Shown here one piece after another: positions 8,916-17,375 of a stretch of DNA of 64,000 nt; position 1 is the first letter of the stretch; each line of letters starts with the position of its first letter. Where the stretch lies: assembly GCA_026692665.1 (NCBI GenBank), contig JAPLOF010000013.1, positions 62,001-126,000 on the forward strand, read 5' to 3'. The notes under the pieces are model-generated. The model was not told the origin of the DNA. It saw only the letters and a list, made by a program, of their open reading frames with translations, and searched no databases. The position numbers were made by a program, and so were the translations under genes. This DNA is from Planctomycetota bacterium (lineage in GTDB: Bacteria; Planctomycetota; UBA1135; GCA-002686595).

Positions 8916-10171
8916 GGCGTGAGCTCCTCGGCCAGGTCGAGCAGCCTCGCAGCTCGGTCGACGGCACCGGACTCCAGGCGGCGGATCGAAGCCGCGGCGC
9001 GCTGCACGAGCCCGCGCGCCGCCCACGCACGAAGCCGGGATCGATCTGGCGCCTCTCCCCCGCCGCTCGCGTATCCCTCGAGCAGGAGCGCGAGCACCCT
9101 GTCCGCACTCGCCCCCGCGGCCAGCGCATCAGCCCACCACGAGGCCAGATCCTCGGCCGGATCTCCCGCACGCAGAGCGTCCCAATCGAGGAGCGCTGTG
9201 GAACCGGCCGTCCGTCGGAGCACCTGATCGGGGTGGACATCGCCGTGGATCCAACACGGCGCGACCGGAGCGAGCGCGGGGCGGGCGGCCATGCGACGCG
9301 CTCTCGTCCAGAGCGCGCGCTCGACCTCGAACAGGTCGAGGAATTCAGCGCCGTCGAGCGTGGACGTGGGCCCGGGGGCAGGCTCGGCGTGCAGCTCGGC
9401 CAGCATTCGCCCCGCGTCGTGCGCGCCGCTGAAGTCGTCCGGACCGCATACCCGGCCGTCGAGCCACTCCTCGATCAGGAGACCGCTCCGGTCCTCCTGA
9501 GCGATGAGACGCGCCCCCAACGCAGCCGACGCCCGGCAACGCGCTCGCGCCGCGAGGACGCGCTGTGCCCTGCGGGGAGCCAGGGCTCGAGCGGCCAGAG
9601 GGACGCGGCTGCGACGCCCATCGGCGTCACGCACGGCGATCTCGAGTCGCAGCACGGCGCGTTGCGCGGGCTTGTAGCGCAGCAGCGTCAAACGCGAGCG
9701 ATGCCTGCGGATCGACAACGCGGCGAACGCCTCGCAGGGCGCGAGCAGCCGCCTGATCCGCAACGGATCATGGAGCCGGTGAGCGCCGGGAAGCGCCCGG
9801 TCCGCCGGGAACCACCAGGCACGGCCGCCGTCGACGAGCTCGGCCAGCGGATGCAGACCGGGCAGGAGCTCCGCCAGCCGAGCGGTCCACACGGCGTTGC
9901 TCGCGCGAGAGACCGGACGCACCCGACGCTCGATGCACAGCCGGAGGTCTCGTCCGTCGGACGTGGCGACGCGGAACAGCGCCATGCAGACCGCGTGCGG
10001 GATCCAACGCGCGTGCTCCCAGACCGCATCGACCAGCTCCGGACCGGCAGGCCGGACCAGCGCGGCTCGCGCGATGTCGAGTGCTTCCTCGGCGCTCGGC
10101 GGTCGCAGTCCCACATCTCCGGCTCGCTCGGGGATCCCGGCGTCACGCGCGTACTCGCGCAGAGCGGTCAC
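8912..10171 (-). CDS. APH-fold small-molecule kinase (first of two)
   Basis: The 419-residue product starts at GTG 10171, which overlaps the ABC-transporter stop by 4 bases. The N-terminal ~150 residues (HAVCMALFRVATSDGRDLRL) form an ATP-lobe-like region and are long for a minimal APH. The catalytic loop is CWIHGDVHPDQVL, followed by LLDWDALRAGDPAEDLASW with the DWD magnesium-binding motif. The family phosphorylates hydroxyls of aminoglycosides, choline, thiamine or sugars. The context argues against antibiotic resistance and for modification of a glycan precursor, which is inference. The protein shares the fold but little obvious sequence with its downstream neighbour, so it is not a recent tandem copy. 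Confidence 0.75.
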   Translation of the reverse strand: MTALREYARDAGIPERAGDVGLRPPSAEEALDIARAALVRPAGPELVDAVWEHARWIPHAVCMALFRVATSDGRDLRLCIERRVRPVSRASNAVWTARLAELLPGLHPLAELVDGGRAWWFPADRALPGAHRLHDPLRIRRLLAPCEAFAALSIRRHRSRLTLLRYKPAQRAVLRLEIAVRDADGRRSRVPLAARALAPRRAQRVLAARARCRASAALGARLIAQEDRSGLLIEEWLDGRVCGPDDFSGAHDAGRMLAELHAEPAPGPTSTLDGAEFLDLFEVERALWTRARRMAARPALAPVAPCWIHGDVHPDQVLRRTAGSTALLDWDALRAGDPAEDLASWWADALAAGASADRVLALLLEGYASGGGEAPDRSRLRAWAARGLVQRAAASIRRLESGAVDRAARLLDLAEELTP

Positions 10172-11949
10172 GGCACGATCTCCGACAGACTGCGCGTCTG
10201 GCGGCGGTAGGCGGCGTTGCGCGCCACGAGCTCGGAGTGCGTGCCTTCGTCCTCGGCACGTCCCTCGCGCACGAACACGATCTTGTCGAAGGCCGACAGG
10301 TCGTCGAGATCGTGTGCGATCACGATCACGATCGAATCGCGAGCCCGCTGGCGCAACGTCTCCATCACGCGCTCGACGCCCGTGCGATCGAGACCCGAGA
10401 AGGGCTCGTCGACGATCAGGACACCGCTCGGGCGGAGGAACGTGCGCGCCAAGCAGAGCCGGCGGCTCTCCCCGCCCGATAGGCCGCCGCCGCGCGTCCC
10501 GAGCTCCGTGTCGAGCGCCTGCGGCAATGCCGCGACGAACGCGTCGGCGCCGGCTGCGCGCAGGGCGACCCACAGTTCCTCGTCGGTCGCCTCGGGGCGT
10601 CCGAGCAACAGGTTCTCGCGCACGGTCTCGCCGAACAGGACGGTGTCCTGCAGAGCCAGCGCATAGGACGCGCGCAGCGCCGCGAGATCGTGGTCGGCGA
10701 GCGGCGCGCCGTCGAGCAGCACGCGCCCCCTCGTCGGGTCGTAGAGGCGGACCGCGAGCGCCGCCACCGTCGACTTGCCCGATCCGCTGCGGCCGAAGAC
10801 TCCGGTCAGCTCGCCGCGCCGGAACAGGGCGTCGAATCCACGCAAGGCGTCCACGCCATCCGCGTAGGCGAAGTGCACGTCCTCGAATCGCAGTTCTCGC
10901 GGCGCGGCCGCGGGACGCAGGTTCGCGGCCCCGCTCCTGACTTCGACAGGCTCGTCGAGGATCGTGAGCAGCCGCTCGCCGCTGGCGATCGCCTTCGCGA
11001 CGCGGCCGCTGTTCTTCGAGGTCGAGCGCACCGGCTTGAGCAGGCTGCGCACGTACGCCAGGAACACCAGGAGCTCACCGGTCGTGAGCAGGCCCTGCGA
11101 AACGCGCAGTGCTCCATAGCCCAGCGCGGCGGCTGCACACGAACCGAACAGCGCCTCGACCGAGACGGTCAGGCGCGCGGACAGGCGACTCGCCTTGAAT
11201 TCGCTGCGCGACGTGCGCCCGTTCTGCTCGGCGAACACGCGCGCGATGCGCTCGGTGGCGCCCAGCGACTGGACCGTGGGCACCGCCGCCAGGGCTTCGT
11301 GGACCTGGTCGGCGAGTTCGCCCTCCTTCTTGCGCTGCTTGCGCGCGGCGGTCGTCAACTTCTTGGAGAGCACCGCTACGAGCACCAGGAACAACGGCAC
11401 CACGCCGAGGACGGCCAGAGTCAGCCGCCAGTCCACCAGCGCCATGGCCACGAGCGTGCCCGTGATCAGGAGAGTGCGCGTGGCGAAGGCCACGGTCGCG
11501 TCCACCAGCATCTGTCGCACGAGCGGGACGTCGCCGAGGACGCGCACGAGCAGGTCACCGGTCTTGTGGCGCGAGTGGAAGCGCGGGGACAGCCGGTTCA
11601 AGTGCGCGAAGAGCCGCTGACGCAGCGTGCTCGTGAATCCCTGTCCGACCTTCGCCGTCCAGATGGCCGCGAGATAGTCGAGCAGCGAGTCGAGGAGCAC
11701 GATGCCGAGCGCAGCCGCCGCCCCCCAGCCGATGATGTAGGTGGCGGAATGCTGGCTGGGCTTGGCGTGGGTCAGGGCCGAGTCGACGATCCACTTCACC
11801 GGCCACGGCCGGAGGATCTCGAGCGCCACGGTCGCGAGCGTGGCCAGGCCAACCAACACGAGCAGCACGACGTGCGCGCGCAGGTCCTGCACGAAGCGCC
11901 GGCCGACACGTGTGCCGGCCGAAAGGCGCCCGATGGCCCTCTGGATCAC
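10168..11949 (-). CDS. ABC transporter, fused permease and ATPase (exporter type)
   Basis: The protein of 593 residues has an N-terminal six-helix permease domain (VVLLVLVGLATLATVALEIL, then YIIGWGAAAALGIVLL) and a C-terminal ATPase. Visible motifs are Walker A GRSGSGKST, signature LSGGESRRLCLARTF, Walker B GVLIVDEPFSGLD and the H-loop in VIAHDLDDL. This is the MsbA/lipid-exporter-like half-transporter layout that works as a dimer in the inner membrane. The GTG start at 11949 overlaps the upstream glycosyltransferase stop by 4 bases. The neighbours are glycosyltransferases and an outer-membrane barrel, so a lipid-linked glycan is the likely cargo (inference). Confidence 0.9.
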   Translation of the reverse strand: MIQRAIGRLSAGTRVGRRFVQDLRAHVVLLVLVGLATLATVALEILRPWPVKWIVDSALTHAKPSQHSATYIIGWGAAAALGIVLLDSLLDYLAAIWTAKVGQGFTSTLRQRLFAHLNRLSPRFHSRHKTGDLLVRVLGDVPLVRQMLVDATVAFATRTLLITGTLVAMALVDWRLTLAVLGVVPLFLVLVAVLSKKLTTAARKQRKKEGELADQVHEALAAVPTVQSLGATERIARVFAEQNGRTSRSEFKASRLSARLTVSVEALFGSCAAAALGYGALRVSQGLLTTGELLVFLAYVRSLLKPVRSTSKNSGRVAKAIASGERLLTILDEPVEVRSGAANLRPAAAPRELRFEDVHFAYADGVDALRGFDALFRRGELTGVFGRSGSGKSTVAALAVRLYDPTRGRVLLDGAPLADHDLAALRASYALALQDTVLFGETVRENLLLGRPEATDEELWVALRAAGADAFVAALPQALDTELGTRGGGLSGGESRRLCLARTFLRPSGVLIVDEPFSGLDRTGVERVMETLRQRARDSIVIVIAHDLDDLSAFDKIVFVREGRAEDEGTHSELVARNAAYRRQTRSLSEIVP

Positions 11950-13013
11950 GCAAGGCCTCTCGCGGGGACTCGATCGAGGAGCTGAGCCGCCAGCCCGGCC
12001 CAGGTGCGGGTCTCCGCGCGCGCACGCGCTGCGCGTCCGAGGCGCGCGCGCAGCCCGGCATCGCTCACGAGCATGGCGAGTACGTGTTCCAGAGCGTCCT
12101 GTTCCTTCGGATCGTAGACGATCCCGTCCACGCCATGCTCGACCTCGCGCGGCAGGTCGCCCAACGCGGGCACGACGGGCACGGCGGTGCAGGCCATCGC
12201 TTCCAGGAGCTTGAGAGGCGAGAAGTAGCACGGCTCGCCGGGCGCGTAGCAGAGCGGCAATACGTCCGTGCAGGCGACGACGCGCGCGGCTTCCTCGTGG
12301 GTCTTCCAGCCCAGGCGAGTGATCCGCTCAGCGGCGACACGACCGAGGAGGTGCTCTTCGAACGGGCCCTCGCCGAGGATCAGGAGGTGCACGGGCAGCC
12401 CGCGCTCCACCAGCCGGCCGAACGCCGCGACGAGCCGGTCGAAGCCGTGCCAGGGCCGGAGTCGTCCGTGGAAGCCGATGGCGACGCGTCCTTCGGGCAC
12501 GAGCTCGGCGCGCAACGGGTCGTTCGCGGTTCGCGGCCGGAAGATCTCGGGATCCACCGCGTTCGGCTGCACCACGGTGAATGCCGGAGGAGCACCACGC
12601 AGGAGCGCGTAGCTCTGCACGTCGCTCGAAACGCACAGCACGCGCGATGCGCCCGCGAACTGATCGCGCTCCCGCTCGGGATCGTGCGTGCTCTTCTGCC
12701 CGGGCCGATGACGAGCCTCCTCGTCGAGCAGGGGCGCATTGACCTCGAGCACGTACGGCACGGCGTGGGCACGCGCGAACTCGCCGGTCGCATAGGCTCC
12801 GAGCGCGTAGCGTTCGTAGACGAGGTGGAGAGGCCGGGAAGCGTGCTCGGACTCCAGGCGCTCGCGCAGCGCGCTCCCGTCGGCCTGGTCGAGCGAGAGG
12901 ACCTCCGAGCCCGCGCGGGCGAAGGCTCGCCGCATCGCCTCGACGTGGACGGCGGCTCCTTTCCGTGCACCCGGACCGATGCCGCGGTCGGCGTTGACGT
13001 GAGCTACTCTCAC
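11946..13013 (-). CDS. Glycosyltransferase family 4 (GT-B fold)
   Basis: The 355-residue product starts VRVAHVNADRGIGPG with the glycine-rich N-terminal loop typical of GT4 enzymes. The C-terminal domain shows IGFHGRLRPWHGFDRLVAAF, LLILGEGPFEE and the nucleotide-sugar-binding E-x7-E region (FSPLKLLEAMACTAVPVV). The GTG start at 13013 overlaps the upstream stop by 4 bases. It probably adds a sugar to the glycan assembled by this operon. Donor and linkage cannot be told from the sequence. Confidence 0.88.
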   Translation of the reverse strand: MRVAHVNADRGIGPGARKGAAVHVEAMRRAFARAGSEVLSLDQADGSALRERLESEHASRPLHLVYERYALGAYATGEFARAHAVPYVLEVNAPLLDEEARHRPGQKSTHDPERERDQFAGASRVLCVSSDVQSYALLRGAPPAFTVVQPNAVDPEIFRPRTANDPLRAELVPEGRVAIGFHGRLRPWHGFDRLVAAFGRLVERGLPVHLLILGEGPFEEHLLGRVAAERITRLGWKTHEEAARVVACTDVLPLCYAPGEPCYFSPLKLLEAMACTAVPVVPALGDLPREVEHGVDGIVYDPKEQDALEHVLAMLVSDAGLRARLGRAARARAETRTWAGLAAQLLDRVPARGLA

Positions 13014-14248
13014 ACGACTCCCGCGGGCACGGCGACTTCGTCGAACCACGTGCGCAGGGTGGCCGCGCTCCGGCGCCCGTCGAAGAACGCCCGCGCTCGG
13101 GCCACGCCGGCTTGCGCGAATCGGGCGCGCAGCGTGCCGTCCCTCAGGAGCAGTTCGAGCGCGTCGGCGGTCGCGGGAGCATCGTCCTCCGGCACGAGCA
13201 CGCCCGCTGTCCCGTGGCCGAGGATCTCCGGGATTCCCGTCACGGGGGTCGAGATGCAGGGCAGCCCGGAGGCGAGCGCCTCGATCAGGGTCGTCGGCAG
13301 TGCGTCGCGGTTTCCGTCCTCGCCGATGACGCACGGCAGGCACATGACGGTCGCGCGCGCCAGCAGCTCGCGCACCGCGTCCTGGTCGAGCGCGCCGGTC
13401 AGCGTCACCGCGTCGCGCAGACCGCTTTGGGCGATGTGCGCCTCGATGCGAGCACGGTCCTCGCCCTCGCCCACGAACGTGGCGCGAGCCGGGATCCCGC
13501 GTTGGCGGAGGATCGAGAGCGCGTCGACCAGGATCGGAAAGCCCTTCTTCTCGACCAAGCGCGCCACGCACAGGACGTGCATCGCATCGCGCTCCACCCC
13601 AGGCCGCGGCTGGAACAGCTCCAGGTCGACGCCGTTGTAGAGCCGCCGGACGCGCGCGAAGGCCGCGGGCGTGAGGATCTCGCGCAGGTGCCGGACGTTG
13701 GCGTCGCACACCGTGACGGTGAACCGCGAGCGCTCGACGACGCGCGAGAGCAACCCCGGGTTCACGGTCGAGCGGTAGATGTCCTTGGCGTGCGCCGTGA
13801 CGCTGTAGCCGGGGCCTCCGAGGTCCTGCGCGATCATCGCCACCATCGCCGAATCGGTGGCGAAGTGGACGTGGACGTGGTCGATCGAGTTCTCGCGCGC
13901 CTTGCGCAGGAAGAGCAGGGCTTCCGCGAACAGGCCCGGCATGCGCGCGTGGTGGTACGCCGAGAGCTCGCGCACCAGCGCGCCGAACCGGTCGAGGAGG
14001 CGCCGCGCCTCCTCGTCTCCGGCGAACATGTCGAGCCAGGGCTCCATCGAGTCCTGCGCGGCCATCATCTCGATCCGCGCCTTCAACCGCGCGAACTCGG
14101 GGTGACGCGGCTCGTTGTCGGCTGGACGTCGCGAGAAGACGGTGAGGTCGGTCCCCAGGCGTTCCTGCTGGAGGATCTCGTTGAGCACGAACGTCTCCGA
14201 CAGGCGCGGGAACTTCTTGAGCAAGTAGGCGACGCGGGGCGTGCTCAT
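13010..14248 (-). CDS. Glycosyltransferase family 4, colanic-acid/exopolysaccharide type
   Basis: The 412-residue product begins MSTPRVAYLLKKFPRLSETF, the N-terminal block of WcaL/AmsK-like exopolysaccharide glycosyltransferases. It continues with HVHFATDSAMVA, SVTAHAKDIY, the C-terminal donor site (VLCVARLVEKKGFPILVDAL, FVGEGEDRA) and the E-x7-E loop (LPTTLIEALASGLPCIST, GIPEIL). The ATG at 14248 overlaps the preceding stop (ATGA). Its family members act in the cytoplasm at the membrane on undecaprenyl-linked oligosaccharides, so it supports a polysaccharide role for the operon. Confidence 0.9.
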   Translation of the reverse strand: MSTPRVAYLLKKFPRLSETFVLNEILQQERLGTDLTVFSRRPADNEPRHPEFARLKARIEMMAAQDSMEPWLDMFAGDEEARRLLDRFGALVRELSAYHHARMPGLFAEALLFLRKARENSIDHVHVHFATDSAMVAMIAQDLGGPGYSVTAHAKDIYRSTVNPGLLSRVVERSRFTVTVCDANVRHLREILTPAAFARVRRLYNGVDLELFQPRPGVERDAMHVLCVARLVEKKGFPILVDALSILRQRGIPARATFVGEGEDRARIEAHIAQSGLRDAVTLTGALDQDAVRELLARATVMCLPCVIGEDGNRDALPTTLIEALASGLPCISTPVTGIPEILGHGTAGVLVPEDDAPATADALELLLRDGTLRARFAQAGVARARAFFDGRRSAATLRTWFDEVAVPAGVV

Positions 14249-15456
14249 CGAAGGCCTCGAGCGGCATGCGCCGCGCGCGGGGCCGCGCACAGTTCGCGGG
14301 CCACCCTGCAGACCCCGGCGGCCCCCTCCATCGGAGGCAGCCAGGAGTCCTGACGTCCACGTGCCAAGGCGCGTTCGACAGCGGCGCGCAGTGCATCGGG
14401 TGCCGGGGACGGCACGCATTCGGCGAGGCCCAGCGCCGCCATGCGCTCGGCGCGCAGGAGCTGCTCCCGGCGCGGGAAGCTGCGCGGGCAGAGTACGGTG
14501 GGCACGCCGCTCTGCAGGAACTCCACCACCGAGTTGTAGCCGGCCATGCCGACGACCGCGTCCGACTGCGCCAGGAGGTGCGGCATGTCGGCGTGGAAGC
14601 GCTGCACCTCGACCTGGGGGATCTCCCGCGCGCGACGCTTGATGCTGCGCGCGCGCTCCTCGTCGAACAGCGGGCCGAGCACCAGCGTGCTGTCCCAGTG
14701 GGCCGGCGCGAGCTCGATCGCGTCGAGGTAGGTCTCGATGCGCTCGACGCCATCCTCGCCGCCGCCGACGGTGACGAGCACGCGATCTCGCTCGCGCTGG
14801 GTGCGCGGCACGTGACCGGGCACGTGGAAACGTCCGACGTAGCCGACGAACTCGAGTCGCTCGCGCAGCTCGGGAGGCATCGGATACTGCTCGCGCGGAT
14901 CGAACACCTCGGGCGCGCCATAGACGCAGATCCGGTCGTACTCGTGGGCCAACGCGTGGCGGACGCGCGGATGCCCCCATTCGCGCGCGACGACGTCGGG
15001 TGCGTCGATGATGTCGCGCACGCCCAGGATCGTCCGGGTCCCGTGCTCGCGCGCCACGCGCAGGACGAGATCGAGTTCGCCGGCCAGGCCCAGGACCTGG
15101 TGGTCCACGATCAGGAGGTCGGGAGCGAAGCTCTGCTGGATCTCCAGGAGGAGCCGGCGGCGCAGTTCGACGAGGTGGTCGATCTCGCCCCCCAGCGAGC
15201 GCGGGACGTAGGTACCGCGGTCGTCCTTGGTCACCGAGGGCAGCTTCACGACGTCGATGCCCGGAGCGTGCGAGAAGTGGGTCGCGCAGGGGGACCCGGT
15301 GGTGATGAGGACGCTCGAGCCCGCGAACGTGCGCCGCAGCTCGTCCGCCAGCGTCATCGTCCGCCGGAGGTGCCCGAGGCCGAACGAGTCGTGGCTGTGC
15401 AGCTGGATCCTCAAGGGGCGGCGGATCTCGGAGGGGTGTTCGGGCTGTTGGGGCAT
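14245..15456 (-). CDS. Predicted glycosyltransferase of the COG4671 / MurG-like type (first gene of operon)
   Basis: The 403-residue product contains HSHDSFGLGHLRRTMTLADE, the N-terminal block I know from the COG4671 'predicted glycosyl transferase' group, and a C-terminal MurG/PseG-like donor site (VTVGGGEDG, GMAGYNSVVEFLQSGVPTVL, PRREQLLRAERM). The longer open frame upstream is the antisense of the next gene; ATG 15456 (MPQQPEHPSE) is the first sensible start and lies at the edge of the divergent intergenic region. It leads a seven-gene operon and probably helps make the exported glycan. Confidence 0.82.
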   Translation of the reverse strand: MPQQPEHPSEIRRPLRIQLHSHDSFGLGHLRRTMTLADELRRTFAGSSVLITTGSPCATHFSHAPGIDVVKLPSVTKDDRGTYVPRSLGGEIDHLVELRRRLLLEIQQSFAPDLLIVDHQVLGLAGELDLVLRVAREHGTRTILGVRDIIDAPDVVAREWGHPRVRHALAHEYDRICVYGAPEVFDPREQYPMPPELRERLEFVGYVGRFHVPGHVPRTQRERDRVLVTVGGGEDGVERIETYLDAIELAPAHWDSTLVLGPLFDEERARSIKRRAREIPQVEVQRFHADMPHLLAQSDAVVGMAGYNSVVEFLQSGVPTVLCPRSFPRREQLLRAERMAALGLAECVPSPAPDALRAAVERALARGRQDSWLPPMEGAAGVCRVARELCAAPRAAHAARGLR

Positions 15457-15757
15457 CTGCGGAGGGGCCGTTCGTGCGAGCCACCCGCGAGCGCAAGGGG
15501 CGTGCCCGGGGTGCTCCCCCCTCCGCAGGGCCCTGCCAGGCCGTGGGCGCTTGTCGAGGGCTTGATCTCGTCTTGATCCTGGACGTCCACGGCCCTCTGC
15601 AGTCCAGGTCCTGGACCGGGGCTCCACAGGAGCATCGCCCTGGCCATCCCGAGCGCCCCGGGAGGTTGGCACCCCGATTGCCCAGGAGGCGCACCGCACC
15701 CGCGAGAGCCCCGGCATTCCGCCGGTCTTCTCCGCCCGAGCCGGACCGATCCCCACC
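15457..15757. promoter_or_regulatory. Divergent intergenic region
   Basis: These 301 bases separate the leftward glycan operon from the rightward module protein and must carry both promoters. Candidate -35-like TTGATC stretches occur near 15560-15577, but no convincing -10 partner was found, so no promoter is called. Confidence 0.4.
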
Positions 15758-17365
15758 ATGAAGCTCTTCCGATCCATCGCCTCCCCCTTCCTCCTGCTGG
15801 CGCTCGCGCCCTTCGCACGCGCCGATTTCCTCGACGGGCGCGTGCTCGGCTCGAACGGACTCGGTGTCGCGAGCGTGAACATCACCGCGCGCAACTCCGG
15901 AGGAGGTGGTGGCGGCGTCAGCCTCGTCAACGCCGGAACGGACGCGAACGGCTTCTTCCACGTGACGATCCCGGCCGGCACCTTCGAGATCACGTTCCAG
16001 CCCCCCCAGCCGCCGGCCAGCAGCGGACTCATCACGGTCGTGGACCCGGTGACCGTCGCGGGCACCGCGAACATCGGCAACGTCGTCCTGACCCCGGGCG
16101 TGGTCCTGAGCGGGAGGATCGTCAACTCCGCGGCCGTGGGTGTCTCGGGAGTCAATTTCGACGTCCTCGACGCGGGTGGGGTGAATGCCACCCTGCGCTA
16201 CGACCAGACGGACGCGCTCGGGAACTTCATCTTCGCCGCGCCGGTCGGATCGACCGAGCTGCGGATCGACACGAGCGGGGTGATCGGCCAGACGCTGGCT
16301 CCGCTCGCGATCGCCCTGAACGCGACGTCGGACGTGAACTTCGGCACGATCGTCCGGCCGCAGGGCTACGTGGTCTCCGCCATCGTGCGCAACAGCGGCG
16401 GGATCGCGGTGCCGAACTGCGACGTCGACACGTTCGACACCGCGACGGGGTCGAAGCTCTACACGCCGGGTGACGACAGCAATGCCTCGGGCTTCGTCGA
16501 CTTCGTCGTGCCGGCCGGCACGTACCGCTTCCAGTTCTGTCCATTGCTCGCGACGCGGCTCGTCTCGCGCGACATCGGTCCGTCCACGGTCGCCGCCAAC
16601 ACGAGCCTCGGCATCGTCACGCTGCAGGCCGGGGTGATCCTCTCCGGCACCATTCGCAACGGCCAGGGCCAGGGAGTCGCGAACGCCGACGTCGACGTGC
16701 GCGACCACACGACGCTGGTCCAGGTGCCGCTGTGCGGCGAGGCTTCGACGGGCTCGGGGCAGTACGCCACGGTGGTCCCGGTCGGCACGTTCGACGTGTT
16801 CTTCGACGGCCCCCCCGGTTCCGGCCTGGGCAGCGACGCCCGCGCGAACGTGTCGATCACGGCGGACACGGTGCTCGACGGGGTCCTGCCGGCCTTCAGC
16901 GGCTACTGCTTCGGCGACGGCACGGGAACGGCCTGCCCGTGCGGCAACACCGCGGCGCCCGGCAGCGGGACCGGCTGCCTCTCTTCGCTCGGCGTGGGAG
17001 GACGGATCACCGCCGTCGGCGCGGCGAGCATCGCGGCCGACACGCTCGTGCTCGGCGGCACCCAGATGCCGAACAGCTCGGCGCTGTACTTCCAGGGGAC
17101 CGCGCAACAGAACGGTGGACTGGGCTCGGCCTTCGGCGACGGCCTGCGCTGCGCGAGCGGCTCGGTGCTCCGGCTGGGCACGAAGACGAACGTGAGCGGC
17201 ACGTCGCAGTACCCGGTCGTGGGCGATCTGCCGATCTCCATCAAGGGGGCTAACGTCGCGGGTGGCACGCGCGCCTACCAGGTCTGGTACCGCAACGCGG
17301 CGGCCTTCTGCACCGTGAGCACCTTCAACCTGACGAACGGCCTCCTGATTCCCTGGGCTCCGTGA
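15758..17365 (+). CDS. Secreted protein with carboxypeptidase-regulatory-like repeats and C-terminal CPCGN module
   Basis: A signal peptide (MKLFRSIASPFLLLALAPFARA) is followed by about four repeats of a 75-95-residue beta-sandwich unit. Each has the pattern G-x-V/I-x-N-S/G-x-G-V-x-(N/D)-V-D-V-x-D, then F-x-x-x-VPAGTY/F (examples GVGVSGVNFDVLDAGG, FVDFVVPAGTYRFQF, VVPVGTFDVFFDGPP), as in CarboxypepD_reg-like domains. From about residue 385 comes a canonical module: YCFGDG, CPCGN, MPNSSALYFQGT, FGDGLRC, RLGTKTN, QYP, YQVWYRN, FNLTNGL. The 535-residue protein looks like a surface structural or adhesive protein. The lipoprotein gene starts 10 bases downstream, so the two are probably cotranscribed. 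Confidence 0.87.
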   Translation: MKLFRSIASPFLLLALAPFARADFLDGRVLGSNGLGVASVNITARNSGGGGGGVSLVNAGTDANGFFHVTIPAGTFEITFQPPQPPASSGLITVVDPVTVAGTANIGNVVLTPGVVLSGRIVNSAAVGVSGVNFDVLDAGGVNATLRYDQTDALGNFIFAAPVGSTELRIDTSGVIGQTLAPLAIALNATSDVNFGTIVRPQGYVVSAIVRNSGGIAVPNCDVDTFDTATGSKLYTPGDDSNASGFVDFVVPAGTYRFQFCPLLATRLVSRDIGPSTVAANTSLGIVTLQAGVILSGTIRNGQGQGVANADVDVRDHTTLVQVPLCGEASTGSGQYATVVPVGTFDVFFDGPPGSGLGSDARANVSITADTVLDGVLPAFSGYCFGDGTGTACPCGNTAAPGSGTGCLSSLGVGGRITAVGAASIAADTLVLGGTQMPNSSALYFQGTAQQNGGLGSAFGDGLRCASGSVLRLGTKTNVSGTSQYPVVGDLPISIKGANVAGGTRAYQVWYRNAAAFCTVSTFNLTNGLLIPWAP

Positions 17366-17375
17366 GCGGGCGCCG

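Noticed and set aside
8912..10171. Aminoglycoside resistance gene
   Set aside because: The fold is APH, but the gene is embedded in a coupled glycan operon and has no resistance-specific sequence features; a metabolic kinase is more likely.
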